Notes under the pieces: generated by a model
What the model was told of the DNA's origin: nothing
Database searches by the model: none
Seen by the model: the letters and a program-made list of their open reading frames with translations, nothing else
Position numbers and translations under genes: made by a program
Part shown: positions 39,001-49,008 of the stretch, in pieces
Layout of the letters: every line of letters begins with the position of its first letter
Position numbering within the stretch: the first letter of the stretch is position 1
Source: Acanthaster planci
Taxonomy: Eukaryota > Echinodermata > Asteroidea > Valvatida > Acanthasteridae
Length of the DNA stretch: 64,000 nt
Assembly (NCBI RefSeq): GCF_001949145.1
Contig: NW_019091356.1
Location: 126,001-190,000 of the forward strand
Direction of reading: 5' to 3'

Positions 39001-41169
39001 ACAAAATAATCTTCTCTCGCGTTTGCGCATGATTGTGTCCTTGTTTTGACAACACGTTTAATATAACATAAATATAGTCAGAAGAATACTAATAAGTTGG
39101 TAATATTGCATGGAGGAAAATCTAATGAAATTTAAATTTAAAATTCGTTGTTAATATCACCTCTCTTTATACTTCAAAGAGAGGTGAATTCAAATGTTTA
39201 CATCCAAATCAATTCGGTGACGCCTAAATTGTAAATCCAAGATAGTAACAAATACTTTTTCTTTCAACATAATAAACATATAAATGGCAAAAAGGTTATC
39301 AGAATACTCTGATCTATTTATAATTGGGGATACTTTCAATGCCATTTCACATTCTTTATTGTTGGGTAAGACAATATGCATTAATCTCTTTGAACTGATT
39401 TAATGCAGAGTGTAGTCACTGGCTACATGGTTGGTTTGGTCGTCGCTGTGACAATGTCTGTGGGTTGCATTGTCTACCAAGTCCCTCACGACAACTTGCC
39501 GTTATCAGCCGACTGGTGTCTGAATGAGACCTACACGAGTATCAACGAAACTATGGCAACACCCACATCTTTGACAACTCAGTTACTGTCAGTGACACTC
39601 TCCAATGTTACTGACAGTGAAATAGGCAGGTTGGTTATAAATGTGACAGGAAAATCATTCAAGACTCCAGCACTATCAGCTCCGAGTGGAACAAAAGAGT
39701 TTGACGTGGGACACGTACCACGCTGAGCACGCGTGAGGAATTTGTTCCTTAGTGTACGGTACCTGTGTACATGCAGAACGCGTGCAAGAACCCACTGGAA
39801 AACGTACCGTATAGTCTACATTTGTCTTTCTTTTACCGCTTGGGGGTGCACCACAACTCGAGGCGAATAGATTGAACAGTATAGAATGGCTTAATATGAT
39901 GCTATTTGGCGAAGACAAAGACTGAGATTAGAGCAGAGTTGGAGAGTTTGGAGAAAGGGATTCTGAAAGGGCTGAAAATGACATAATTCGATATGAATTA
40001 GCTACTCTCTAGTCCTTCCTGAACAAGCCAATTTCTCTAGACTTTTTTAATTACATGCACATAATTGGAAAAAAGCAAGACTGTCAAGGGGGGTGTAAAT
40101 TTAAAGTATGAAACCATTTTTTTCCACAGATCTGAGGTTCCAGTTATATTTACCCTGGCTACGAATTGGTTGGGGGTTTTAACAACTTTAACGACAGTTG
40201 TGGTGACATTATTAGCTACACTGGTCACGGGTAAGTCAAGGAATTATTTTACTTGAATAAAGTCTGCTTAACCCTAACCCTCCTGAATCCTTCACCTGTT
40301 GGAGGATTGAGGAGGGTTAGGGTTAAATAACACCTGTAGCTAAGAAACTAAGAAAAAGCACCACCTGGAATTAAAACACATTCAATTTGACAAACTAATT
40401 CATATCAAAGAATTCAGTTTTAAAACAAGACTTTTTGTTTAATAAACCTGGGAAACTTATACTATAGTGAAATATCTCATCACCTGTTAGGGAAAAATGA
40501 CACATCTAACATGGATCCGCGTTTGGTGTTTTGGAAAATCAAGACTTCTTTTGTCTCAAGTGACGAACAAAAGGTAAGGAACAAATATTTCCCCCACATT
40601 TCACATTGCCTGATTGATTTAGTGCCTTGTCAAAGTGCATCTTACAATATTACTGAAACCAATGTATGAACAAGTATAATGTCGTGGTTCTCAATTTTAT
40701 AACTTGCTGTGAGGAAAATATACTGTGTGTACAGATTCTTCATAATATCTACACTGAATAATATCAAAAGCGCAGGTCAGACGATGTTGCCTACTGCCAA
40801 ACAGAAAATTTGCCCTGTGTATTATCCACTGTCTCGGTAATGCTTCTTTCTGAGTCTCGAGATTGTGGCAATCTCTCCCTCAATACCCTTCACCTACTTC
40901 ACTACTTTACTGGCAAATCAATGGAATCATTTGCATTCATGTACTCCACGCTGTGCATTGAAAGTTAAAAGACCTAGTATCAAAAACTTCCCCTCCCCCA
41001 TTTCTTGGGGAATTGTTTCTTTCTTTTTCAGATTTGTAAGAAAGGGTATTCCTCCGTTCCAGATAATGATTATAAAGAGCTCAACAACAGTAAAAAAAAA
41101 ATTGGCTTCAAGTACGAACCGATCTCCCCGGAGAGCAACCCTGTAGTCGAGTTGGTTACTTCGATTTGA
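33061..41169 (+). CDS. SLC5A8-like sodium-coupled (monocarboxylate) transporter, copy C, complete
   Basis: Fifteen exons: 33061-33414, 33676-33741, 33981-34032, 34192-34259, 35019-35170, 35451-35585, 35756-35885, 36323-36411, 36594-36706, 36990-37057, 38833-38919, 39409-39629, 40130-40230, 40491-40573, 41032-41169. Phases fit throughout, giving 618 aa. Exon lengths equal those of copy A except exons 12, 14 and 15, which encode the glycosylated outer loop and the cytosolic tail. SLC5 features: ADRSMTLVPITLSLLASFFSG, GGIKAVLWTDSLQM, FNSDFTDFYNGWSF, NQYMVQRLVVCKSE, LTGLFGAALRSTLSS and FLPFCGSKS. Exon 12 has NET, NET and NVT sites. Protein divergence from A is clearly larger than B's, so C is the older paralogue and may have another substrate range. 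The tail is lysine-rich in the middle and ends TSI, like A. Intron 10 is 1.8 kb because of a foldback insertion. The substrate (lactate/pyruvate/short-chain fatty acids or another anion) is inferred from the family only. Confidence 0.9.
34546..34700 (+). repeat. Dispersed repeat copy in intron 4 of transporter C
   Basis: About 150 bases match 44525-44680 in the same orientation. Shared pieces in order include TTGGTCATTGT, TTTCAGACATCT, GGGGGATGTGTTA and TTGCTGGG. It is probably a transposable-element fragment; no ends are resolved. Confidence 0.6.
37166..38598. mobile_element. Foldback/MITE-like element with ~180-bp terminal inverted repeats in intron 10 of transporter C
   Basis: The left arm starts AGTGCGACCCGTCTGTATAG at 37166 and runs to about 37345. 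The right arm, read on the minus strand from 38598, starts AGTGCAACCCGTCTGTGTAG and runs to about 38415. Both arms share the stretches GGCCTCTC..CCAATCAGAAGACTGG, AGGGATGTTTTG and a TATA-rich inner edge. No transposase ORF lies between them, so it is non-autonomous. A perfect 12-bp hairpin (38221-38232 with 38253-38264) sits inside. Target-site duplication is not clear; only AC is shared at both edges. The same intron in copy A is 298 bases, so the insertion came after the A/C split. Confidence 0.8.
40268..40326. repeat. Short hairpin with TTAACCCTAACCCTCC arms in intron 13 of transporter C
   Basis: TTAACCCTAACCCTCC at 40268-40283 is the exact reverse complement of 40311-40326, a 16-bp perfect stem with a 27-base loop. 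The arms look telomere-like (CCCTAA), but there is only one and a half repeats. TTAA at both ends is also what a tiny piggyBac-type MITE would show. Confidence 0.7.
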
Positions 41170-41275
41170 AGCATTCCAATTTGAAGAGTGGAATTATGCC
41201 CTTCAATTTTCATGAGTTTGTTTGATGCGTGTGCGAAAAAGAATTCTGTATCATTATGTGGCATTTTGTATCATT

Positions 41276-41281
41276 AATAAA
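41276..41281 (+). terminator. Candidate poly(A) signal of transporter C (AATAAA)
   Basis: A canonical AATAAA lies about 107 bases after the TGA at 41169, a normal 3' UTR distance. Confidence 0.5.
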
Positions 41282-43187
41282 ATGTAAAGAGATGAAATGC
41301 ATTCATACGGCGATTTACAAGAGTCCATCTCCAAGAGTTTGCAACGCGTTGGCCAATCACAGCGTGCGAAATCTTTCGACCCTTTTCAAACGTGCATTGG
41401 GTCGACAGATTTCGCGCTCAACCGTGCCCATGCACGCACCAAGCGCACGCGCAAAGACCAAAGATTCAAATAGATATCGGTCGTGTGCTCAGCGCGTCCT
41501 GCACGCACACCGTGCCCAAGGACTGTTTTCGGTTTTCGCTATGTAAAAGTACGCCCTCTCTTGTTTCAGCTGGGAGCGGATTTGTTAAATAGTTTTTGTC
41601 TAGATATTCATTCCAGGGTAGTTTTCTTCTGCAGCGTAAAAATAATATGCTTACAAATTTCGTGAGTAATGATACCATTTTGAATATCATTTGAGTTCAT
41701 TTGGGTCTCTATAAGGTAATAGCTGATCGTAAAAAATGGCCACCTGATTATTATAAAACAGTTAATTACTTGAGTAGTGATAGATATCTTGGAAAAAAAT
41801 ATACACAGAGAGAAAGAGCATATCATTACAGCTAGGTATGAAATGGAATTTGATTACACTATTACTACTGAAAGCATTGAGCATAAATATTTACAAAGTT
41901 CACCAGATTACGTTTTCGTCAGTTTAAAAAGCTTCAATGATGAAATGATCGGGTGAACTACGGCTGAACGTTACGAACCATTTATGCCACTGTTGTGTCA
42001 ATCTTGTACATTCTTTACTAATATACAAACTGAACATTTGAAAATGCTTTTTATCAGTTACGCTTTTCTTTATCATTAATTGAGATATACTTATTACATT
42101 ACATGTAATTATTATCGTTTCACATTTTAGGGATAGATATCTCTGATTATAAATTCTGTTAAAACGTATTTGTACTTACAGGCTAACAATGTGAGTGGAA
42201 TGTTTAGTATATTTTTTGAGTGTTTACTCTTTTCTTCTACACGCTTATTAGGACAATGTTTTAAGTCAAATCAGCTTGACACTTTGTATAAAAAGTAGAT
42301 TCGTGAAGCATTGGTCCTGTGGTGACGTCATGAAAACGTCATTCTCTAAGTTTTTGTAGAGTTTTTACATTTTAAATCTCATAGCTTTTGTATACGTTTT
42401 TACGCGGCACGTTATATACCACATGCATGTACGACAATTCCATTTTCCTTAAAATCTTTGAGATGCAGAAAATGCTGAGTTCTGTTGTCAAACAGACGTC
42501 TATTCTAATGCTCATTTCAATAATTGATGTATCGTGTATATATTCACATATATTGTAACATTTTCTTACTCCGTTTCTATCATTTTGTATTCAATCATTC
42601 ATAAATGTACCATTACACTTTACTAAGATACTGGTGTAAAATTTTGCGTTTGAAGTGATTGGATGGAAGAAAATATGGTAGATAGATTTAAATCGAAACT
42701 AAAGGATTTCAAATAAAAGAGACCAACGTTCGAAGGTATAAACCTCCAGGCTAAAGTTGAGCTCCGAGGAGTCCCGTTTTCTGAAAAAAAGGACCTTCAT
42801 TAACTTCCTATCCCGACTTTCCTTGCCACACATTAGTGATTTTCTTTTTTAATTAAAACTCGATCAGCTAAATTTAAACCATTGACACGCTCAACCCTGC
42901 GTGTTGACGAAACCACAAGGATTTAAACAAGATATCTTACAATTGCAGCTTTAAAGCTCAACGGTGACAACTAAAGGCACTTTTCATGCGCGTCAACACT
43001 TACACCAAGCGATGGGTATCCGTCAAAATCACTCCCGGGGCGATTTGACGGTGGAAGGCAACACACACGTGTTATGTTACTGGAGTCGATTTTGTGTCTA
43101 TGAGAGTAAAACGCATGAACGCGCAATGAAATCACAATGCAAAAGTAAGATTTAAATTCCCCTTCTTCCTACATGGTGGAAAAGATA
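41282..43187. other. Intergenic region after transporter C
   Basis: AT-rich and without a supported exon. Short CG-rich islands (about 41.33-41.56 kb) contain runs like GCGTCCTGCACGCAC that resemble other places in the window (about 20.5 kb and 44.3 kb). They are probably fragments of one old repeat family. Confidence 0.35.
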
Positions 43188-43742
43188 TGAGAAATGGGTT
43201 TGTGGTTACGATTCGGCCAGTGTGCTCTGGCCGGCCTCGGGAGATTGTGCCGGACAAAACTTGTTATAAAGGTAATCCGGACGCAGTGGAGTGTGGAACA
43301 GAATTCGCGGCTTGAGTGACTGAGTGTGTGCGCTGTTGCGGAAAGGTGTTGGATCCTGGAATTAGCGGGAAACCTTGGGTTCGGGTCTAGGGGACCCTTA
43401 TGCCGGGGGGGAGGGGGTGGTTTCGGGTAGAGAAGACCCTAACGCCTGAGATGGGGGGCATGGGTTTTGGGTATAAGGGACCCTACTGCCCAGGAGAGGG
43501 TGTCCCGCTAATTCCAGGATCCAACACCTTTCCGCAACAGCGCACACACTGAGTCACTCAAGCCGCTCCACTGCTTTTGGATTACCTTTATAACCAGCTA
43601 TCCACTCCAGTCCGGGACACTCTCCTGAGGACGGCCAGAGCACACTGGCCGAAACGTCGGAATAACACTCACCAGTTCTTTTAAGAACCGCACCTCGCCC
43701 AAAAGAGATTGATTCCATGGTGTACCTGCAAACCCATTTCTC
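43188..43742. mobile_element. Large inverted-repeat (foldback) element, Penelope-like-type termini suspected
   Basis: The inner arms 43307-43370 and 43503-43566 are 64 bases each and complementary with one mismatch. Pairing continues outwards with gaps: GGTAATCC with GGATTACC, GCCAGTGTGCTCTGGCCG with CGGCCAGAGCACACTGGC, and GAGAAATGGGTTT (from 43189) with AAACCCATTTCTC (to 43741). The 132-base loop contains three imperfect GGGACCCT-type units. No ORF is encoded. The GGCCAG...CTGGCCGAAACGTCGG string on the right arm resembles the hammerhead-bearing termini of Penelope-like retroelements, so an inverted pair of such termini is a reasonable guess. Confidence 0.65.
43616..43662 (+). ncRNA. Hammerhead-ribozyme-like core in the right arm
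   Basis: CTGAGGA (43625-43631) is followed by a GGCCAG/CTGGCC stem with an AGCACA loop and then GAAAC and GTC. That is the order CUGANGA, stem II, GAAA of a hammerhead core, with a very short possible stem III. A clear stem I partner was not found next to it. Minimal hammerheads of Penelope-like elements have short stem III and often work as dimers. The mirrored left arm (near 43213-43245) is mutated in the core, with GAATCG where GAAACG would be. Confidence 0.4.
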
Positions 43743-44524
43743 ACAATGCAAACCCTGCACTGTTAATCAAACAACTTTGGCTGGTCCTTGTCTGGTTTTA
43801 AGATGTTAAATAAACATGGCAGTTGTGCGGTGTAGTTCAATTCAATTATATCATTAGGTCTACAGTAGGCGGTTCAACTTACGATTAAGAGCTTCTTGAC
43901 GTGAATGTTTTTGTCTTCAAGCTACAATTTATTCCGTTCGTTAACATAAACGCACTCCAGATTCACATCTCTGCTTCATGCCAGCAGATACTCTGGTCAC
44001 TAATGGTCCGCATGAAGTCATAAAAGCTTGCAAACATGGCGCTCTTCATAATAGCGCTCAAAACAATGGCACATTCCAGTAGACACACACAACGGAGCAC
44101 GCACATGCCTTTCTTTCGTCACGCGTCCCAAGCGACAATGATCAAACTGTGGTGGCGCCACACTATATAGCTCATTCCTTCACTTGCGCGCGTGCTTTTG
44201 GAAAATCACGACACCCTATCCGCCCCGAGTTGAAGTGAACCTCCAAGCGGCAAAAGAACGATTGATGGCATTAATACAAGTTTTCAAAGTGGGTTCTTGC
44301 ACGCGTTCTGCGTGTAGTGTACGCAAAGCCACACATTCTGGAATAAATTTGTTTCGCCTACTCAGCGTGTATTAAAGGTTTTTATTGACAGGAGGCACCT
44401 GCCTCATTACGTCCTTACTGAACACCTGTTCTTTAGTAACCGGTCCTTCCTGGACTGGAATTATTGTCTCTTTGTGAAATCTGTAAGTCCGCATATGCAG
44501 CAAGGTATGAGATGGAAGAGAACC
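43743..44524. other. Repeat-rich intergenic stretch
   Basis: No supported exon. A CG-rich piece near 44.28-44.32 kb (TTCTTGCACGCGTTCTGC) is the near reverse complement of 39.77-39.80 kb in intron 12 of transporter C, so it belongs to a dispersed repeat. Confidence 0.35.
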
Positions 44525-44680
44525 CCCCCTGCTTTTGTTGGTCATTGTCTCGCAGGAATCTGGGGAATTCCTTTCAGACATCTTGGGGGATGTGTTAAGT
44601 AACAGTAGTCTGGAATGTGTATAGGGATTGGACATGTTGGGAGGGTACCTCTCGGTCTCATTTCTTGCTGGGTATATAAG
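44525..44680 (+). repeat. Dispersed repeat, second copy of the 34.55-kb repeat
   Basis: It matches 34546-34700 over about 150 bases with substitutions and small indels. The minus-strand ORF that crosses it (44372-44740) has no recognisable protein features and probably arises from this repeat. Confidence 0.55.
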
Positions 44681-45042
44681 TCCGCCATGGGCTAGGTTAG
44701 AAGCACAAGTATACAGGTTAGGAAACCTAGGCATAAACATGTCAGGATTTGTGTTGGCAGATCCGACGATGCTTTGTGACTTTTTGTACCTATTTTGCCA
44801 TTAACGTACACCTGTCGTTTCTGCAAATCAAGATAAAAAGTGATGAATTACAGACAATAGCATAATCAAAAGTATCTGAGCCACAATTTTGTGGTTTGCC
44901 TTAATGTAACATATCTGGATCTGGATTTGTGATTCTGATAAAACGGGTATCCGCATCAGATGACCTAAAGACCTGGTGCTGGGTGGGCTATGAAATTACT
45001 GAAAATGAACTCTTACTGCGGATTTGAAGGAGTCATACTTAT

Positions 45043-45856
45043 CTATGTCCAGAATATTGTGTGACAAGCTATTCCAGTGAGGGATTGTCCAGGGAGAAAA
45101 ATCTGTTCGCATAAGGTTGATTTTGCTGCTATTTGTATAAATGATAAGCAATGGTGTCGCCTGGTGCTTCTAGAGGGTTTACACAGGTGATCTTCCCACT
45201 TTATCTCAACTAAGTTGTGGCTAATTCGATACATCAGAGATAATTTAACGACCGTCCGGTTAACTTCAAGGCTTGACCAGTCTAGTCGGTGGAGCATTTT
45301 AGTAACACTCGCTTCCCTACAGAATTGCCATTGAAAAACACAGACGGGCAGCAGATCTCTGGATCATGTGAAGACGGTATTTCTCATTCTTTGTTGTTGG
45401 ATACCAAGCAGCAGAACCATACATGAGTTTAGGCAGAATCAATGATTTGTATAACTGTGATTTTACACCAACTGGACAGGTTTTGAAGTTTCTCCTGATA
45501 ACGCCCATTGTCTTCATAAATTTACTGGTAACATCCAAAATGTGATTTTCCCATTTTAGATTATTACTACATTTTATTCTCAGGTACGAGTTACAATCAG
45601 TGGTCTGGAGTTGATCTCCACACAAAATGTAAGGAGACATTTTTGGAGGTCCCTTTTTGTGAAGTGCATGACGAAACATTTGCTGGTAGTGAAAGCCATT
45701 TGCCAGTCAGATCCCCATTTAGTAAGTGCATCTAAGTCAGCTTGTAGGATGGAACAATCCTCCTCAGATCTAATTTCACGATATTTAAATGCATTATCTG
45801 CGAACAGCCTAACCGGAGTGCCTTTTGAGATGCATTCTGGGAGGTCGTTTAAGTAG
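45043..45856 (-). pseudogene. Broken non-LTR retrotransposon (CR1/Jockey-like LINE) reverse transcriptase, 3' part
   Basis: Read on the minus strand from 45856, the sequence gives LNDLPECISKG, then FADNAFKYREI where active elements have FADD, then LTKWGSDWQMAF. It shifts frame near 45.66 kb into LKWENHILDVTSKFMKTMG, VIRRNFKTCP, SLILPKLMYGSAAWYP and MIQRSAARLCF. A second break near 45.3 kb leads to MLHRLDWSSLEVNRTVVKLSLMYRI. These are the thumb and C-terminal motifs of CR1/Jockey-group LINE reverse transcriptases. The 5' part is missing beyond about 45.86 kb, as is common for 5'-truncated insertions. Two frameshifts and the FADN catalytic change show it is dead. Confidence 0.8.
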
Positions 45857-46045
45857 GCCGTTTATATCGGATTGTTTTCCAGTTTGTTTGGTTGGTGTCC
45901 TCTTATTTTCCTTTCTAGTGTTTTGGCTGTCAACATATCCCTCGTTAGATGCCCTAGAACGGACGGTCATAGCAATGGCCACGCTACCACCAACCTCAGC
46001 ATAATCATACTTCAGAGATGTGTTTCCTGGTTAAGCTGGAGTTGA

Positions 46046-46165
46046 GACTTTCTTGAAAACAGATTCTTCGTCTGGAAGACGTCTTTGTGTGTCCTCGTCA
46101 AGAGTTTTGTGCATCTCATCTGGAGTTACAGGGTTTCTGTTGCCCTTATCATCGTTCATTTCACC
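46046..46165 (-). CDS. Putative orphan C-terminal exon, unrecognised gene
   Basis: On the minus strand a strong acceptor (TTTTTACAG) precedes an open stretch that ends in TAA after ...ESVFKKVSTPA. The peptide is hydrophilic and acidic (MNDDKGNRNP, LDEDTQRRLPDEE), like a cytosolic tail. I could not identify upstream exons on the minus strand between here and 50 kb, nor the family. It may be the last exon of a gene whose other exons I missed, a relic, or chance. Confidence 0.3.
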
Positions 46166-46918
46166 TGTAAAAAGATTAATAATAGCTGTGAGGTTGATAG
46201 ATCCTTTGGTATATCCAAACACATATTCCTAACAATGTTTTCCCTTTGGTACATCCAAACACATATTTCTAAAAATGTATTCATTCAGTTCAAAACTTTT
46301 CGGCACATGTCCCCCTTGTATTGTAACATACACACTTTGCAATCCTAAACGGCTTAGCTGCAGAGTTCCAACGCTGTAAAATTAATTACAGATTATAATA
46401 CTTAGATTACTTATTTTGTCTAAGTAAAAAGAAATCATTAGATAGTGCAATTTAACCTAAAGAGAGGCAGACAGCATTCCCAAACAGTCACGGGCAATAC
46501 GCAATCATAACTTATGAAAATGTTCTATCGGTACCGGTACTGACACAAACAGACGCAGACGGCAAAATTCGACCATGCTTGTTTGATTATATATTTTTCT
46601 TTCTTAGCAGCGCGTCAAGTGTGACAGAGCTGCGATCTGAAGGTAGACTTGGAAACTAGAATCAAATTCATAAATGTATACACAAAGTTCGATAAAAACG
46701 CTCCAAGGAGACGCCGTAGACATGGGAAGTCACAACATCCTACTGGTCTATCTGAGGTATGGCAGACACAATAGGAGGGCGCCATTTGGTTGGGTAACAT
46801 CTTCTGTGCTAACTCAACAAAGGCCGAGTTCAGACGGCTTGTTTTCGTATATTAACAAACCGCTCGATGTGTTGTTATATAACGTTTGTGGGTATGGTGT
46901 TCTATTCCCGCCAAATTA
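46166..46918. other. Intergenic region left of the GC-rich minisatellite
   Basis: AT-rich. A short direct duplication (TTTGGTATATCCAAACACATATT and TTTGGTACATCCAAACACATATT variants, 46.20 and 46.24 kb) lies at the left end. No supported exon. Confidence 0.35.
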
Positions 46919-47139
46919 GCGTCGCGTCGTGCCATCGCCCCGACGGCACGACGCGACGCCACGACGGCAAGACGCGACGCCACGAGGGCACGATACGACG
47001 GCACGACGCGCCGGCACGATGCAACATTAACAAGAAATAGCACGACGCGACGGCACGACGCGACGAAATTATCTTAGCATGAACTCAATAAGAAAGGAGG
47101 CGACGGCACGACGCGACGGCACAACGTCGTGCCGTCGCC
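46919..47139. repeat. GC-rich minisatellite of GACGGCACGACGC-type units with two hairpins
   Basis: Degenerate units built on CGACGGCACGACGCGACG fill 46919-47065, then a short AT-rich gap, then 47099-47139. A hairpin with a 15-bp perfect stem opens it (46919-46933 with 46945-46959), and one with a 14-bp perfect stem closes it (47099-47112 with 47126-47139). It is strikingly GC-rich in otherwise AT-rich DNA. The plus-frame TARRDAT-repeat ORF is a by-product of the repeat. Confidence 0.85.
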
Positions 47140-49008
47140 TTTGATCGTACCCTTTGTGCGACCGTGAAAATGTTGAAAACTTTGGACGGCCCCTTCGTTC
47201 CCAAGTCCTTGTAAAGACTGTCTACATTGTACATTCGTGTCTTGCATGCTGTTCACTGTCATCAAAATGTCCTCAAAAAGCTTCCATTTCAAATTTTGTC
47301 CAAGAAACTTCTCACCGAGCATGGCGGTGAATGCCCGTAACAACACAGTCGACGTAGCTCTCCAAAAATATCACTGGAAGTACAATGTACATCTACAGGG
47401 CAACCGACTGCACGTACAGAAGAAATAGAGCGATCTCAGAAGACTGTCCTGTAGACACGTTCATGATTCCAAGGTTCAACCTGAAACAATTCAAGAAAGC
47501 GTGTGATTCAGTTCGCAGCAGGTAGCAGTATAGCTCAGCATGGATGCAGGATTCCAACCTTGAATCTGTAATGGGCAAAACCTTCGTGTTTTCCAGAGTA
47601 CACAGAAACGAAAGTGTTTCTTTTGTAGATTGAAGCATGGCCCAGGCTGGCACGCATATTGTTTGCATACGGAAATTAATCGCGGAACTACGTTGAATAA
47701 CCATTTTTCGTTATTTTTAGGACTATTTTGTGCGCTTGGCAATATGGAATGTAAAAGGCGTGATTGTCTGAATGGATTTGTAAAATAAATGGACTCTGTG
47801 GAGTGAAGAAATTAGGACGTAAAGGGCCAACTGCACATAAATTCTGGTACATGATGACTTAAAGATGCGAAATGAATGAAAACTTTGCCGAGGGTAATGT
47901 TATTGCACCCATCTCCCAAATTGAAAAATTTGACGCTCACGTTATAACTCGCAGTTTAAGCAAAGGATTTTCGAGTGTATCACCTATCCCCTGTTTCTGA
48001 GATCATAAATGAGCCCAATTGTTGGTCATAGACCAGTTTAAGCCCCTTCCCTAAAAAGTGATTAGGGAAACCACATTTTCTTTGCAAAGGTACAAGCATA
48101 ATCATAGGTTCTACGAGCCATGACAAACACATTTATCTTTCACTACAGAACTAGTTCTATTTCACACTTCCGTTATTAAAGGTTTCCTTCGTGGCTTTCC
48201 TGTGCCAAGGATTTCAACAGATCCAGTTGTTATTTTGAGACATCTTTCCAAACTTTCATAAGAACCATCACAAGTTATGTAAACAGTAGCGCTTGGATAC
48301 CAGGAACTTTAAGTGAATCTGTTAAAAAATAAACAATAAATATTGCCAAATTTACTGCAATAAAATACGAGATTGTATCAAGTTGCAAAGATTTGCCTAC
48401 CTGAAGTCGATGTGTTCAAGATTCCGTTGAGTTGACATCACGCAGTTGTTGTCAGCAAAGGTTAGATAAAATATTAGAAGTTTTCGTAAAAGTAGACTAC
48501 TGCTTCCTTTACGAATAAAAAGAAATCCCTTTAAATATTTTGATCTGTTTTTATTTCAGCTTTTACCGGCAGACCACTATTATATTTCAAACCGTAAATG
48601 TTCATCTGCGTACAAGACCGCCGCATTGGGCTGTTCATGTATTTTAGATTTTCAGAAGTGATGGGTCAATTTTTGGCAGGATATTTCTCTTTTAGGTCAG
48701 GTAATTTTTCAGTTTCTATAAATTGATATACTAGCAAATAGTTTCCACAGTCCTTTTTCCGAATTTGATTTTTTAAGAAGTAACTGAACGAACCTTTGCA
48801 AGTTGTTTTTCCTGTACAAGGGTTCCAGAAGTGCACCATCAGGGGTCAACCTTTAGAGGCCATTACTGAGGTGGCACGACACTCGTGGACGGGGAGTACG
48901 CGCATGTTACATGCCTTTTCCACCTATCCGATTCGTAAGTGTGACGTCATTTCAGTTTAAACCACGGCCATTGCGCATGCACTGCACGTAGAGTTGCATG
49001 CATTGATA
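47140..49008. other. Intergenic region right of the minisatellite
   Basis: About 1.9 kb. Overlapping small ORFs on both strands at 47.07-47.74 kb show no family motifs. No RNA gene was recognised. Confidence 0.35.

Noticed and set aside
40268-40326. Interstitial telomere or telomere seed
   Set aside because: There are only about 1.5 CCCTAA units per arm, so a hairpin or MITE is more likely than a telomeric repeat.
44372-44740. 122-aa minus-strand ORF
   Set aside because: It overlaps a dispersed repeat and has no family motifs or splice context.
46886-47077. Plus-strand ORF with repeated TARRDAT peptide
   Set aside because: It is only the translation of the GC-rich minisatellite, with no splice or start support.
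47074-47742. Overlapping ORFs on both strands to the right of the minisatellite
   Set aside because: No motif, no conserved family pattern, and all three minus frames have similar short ORFs, as expected by chance.
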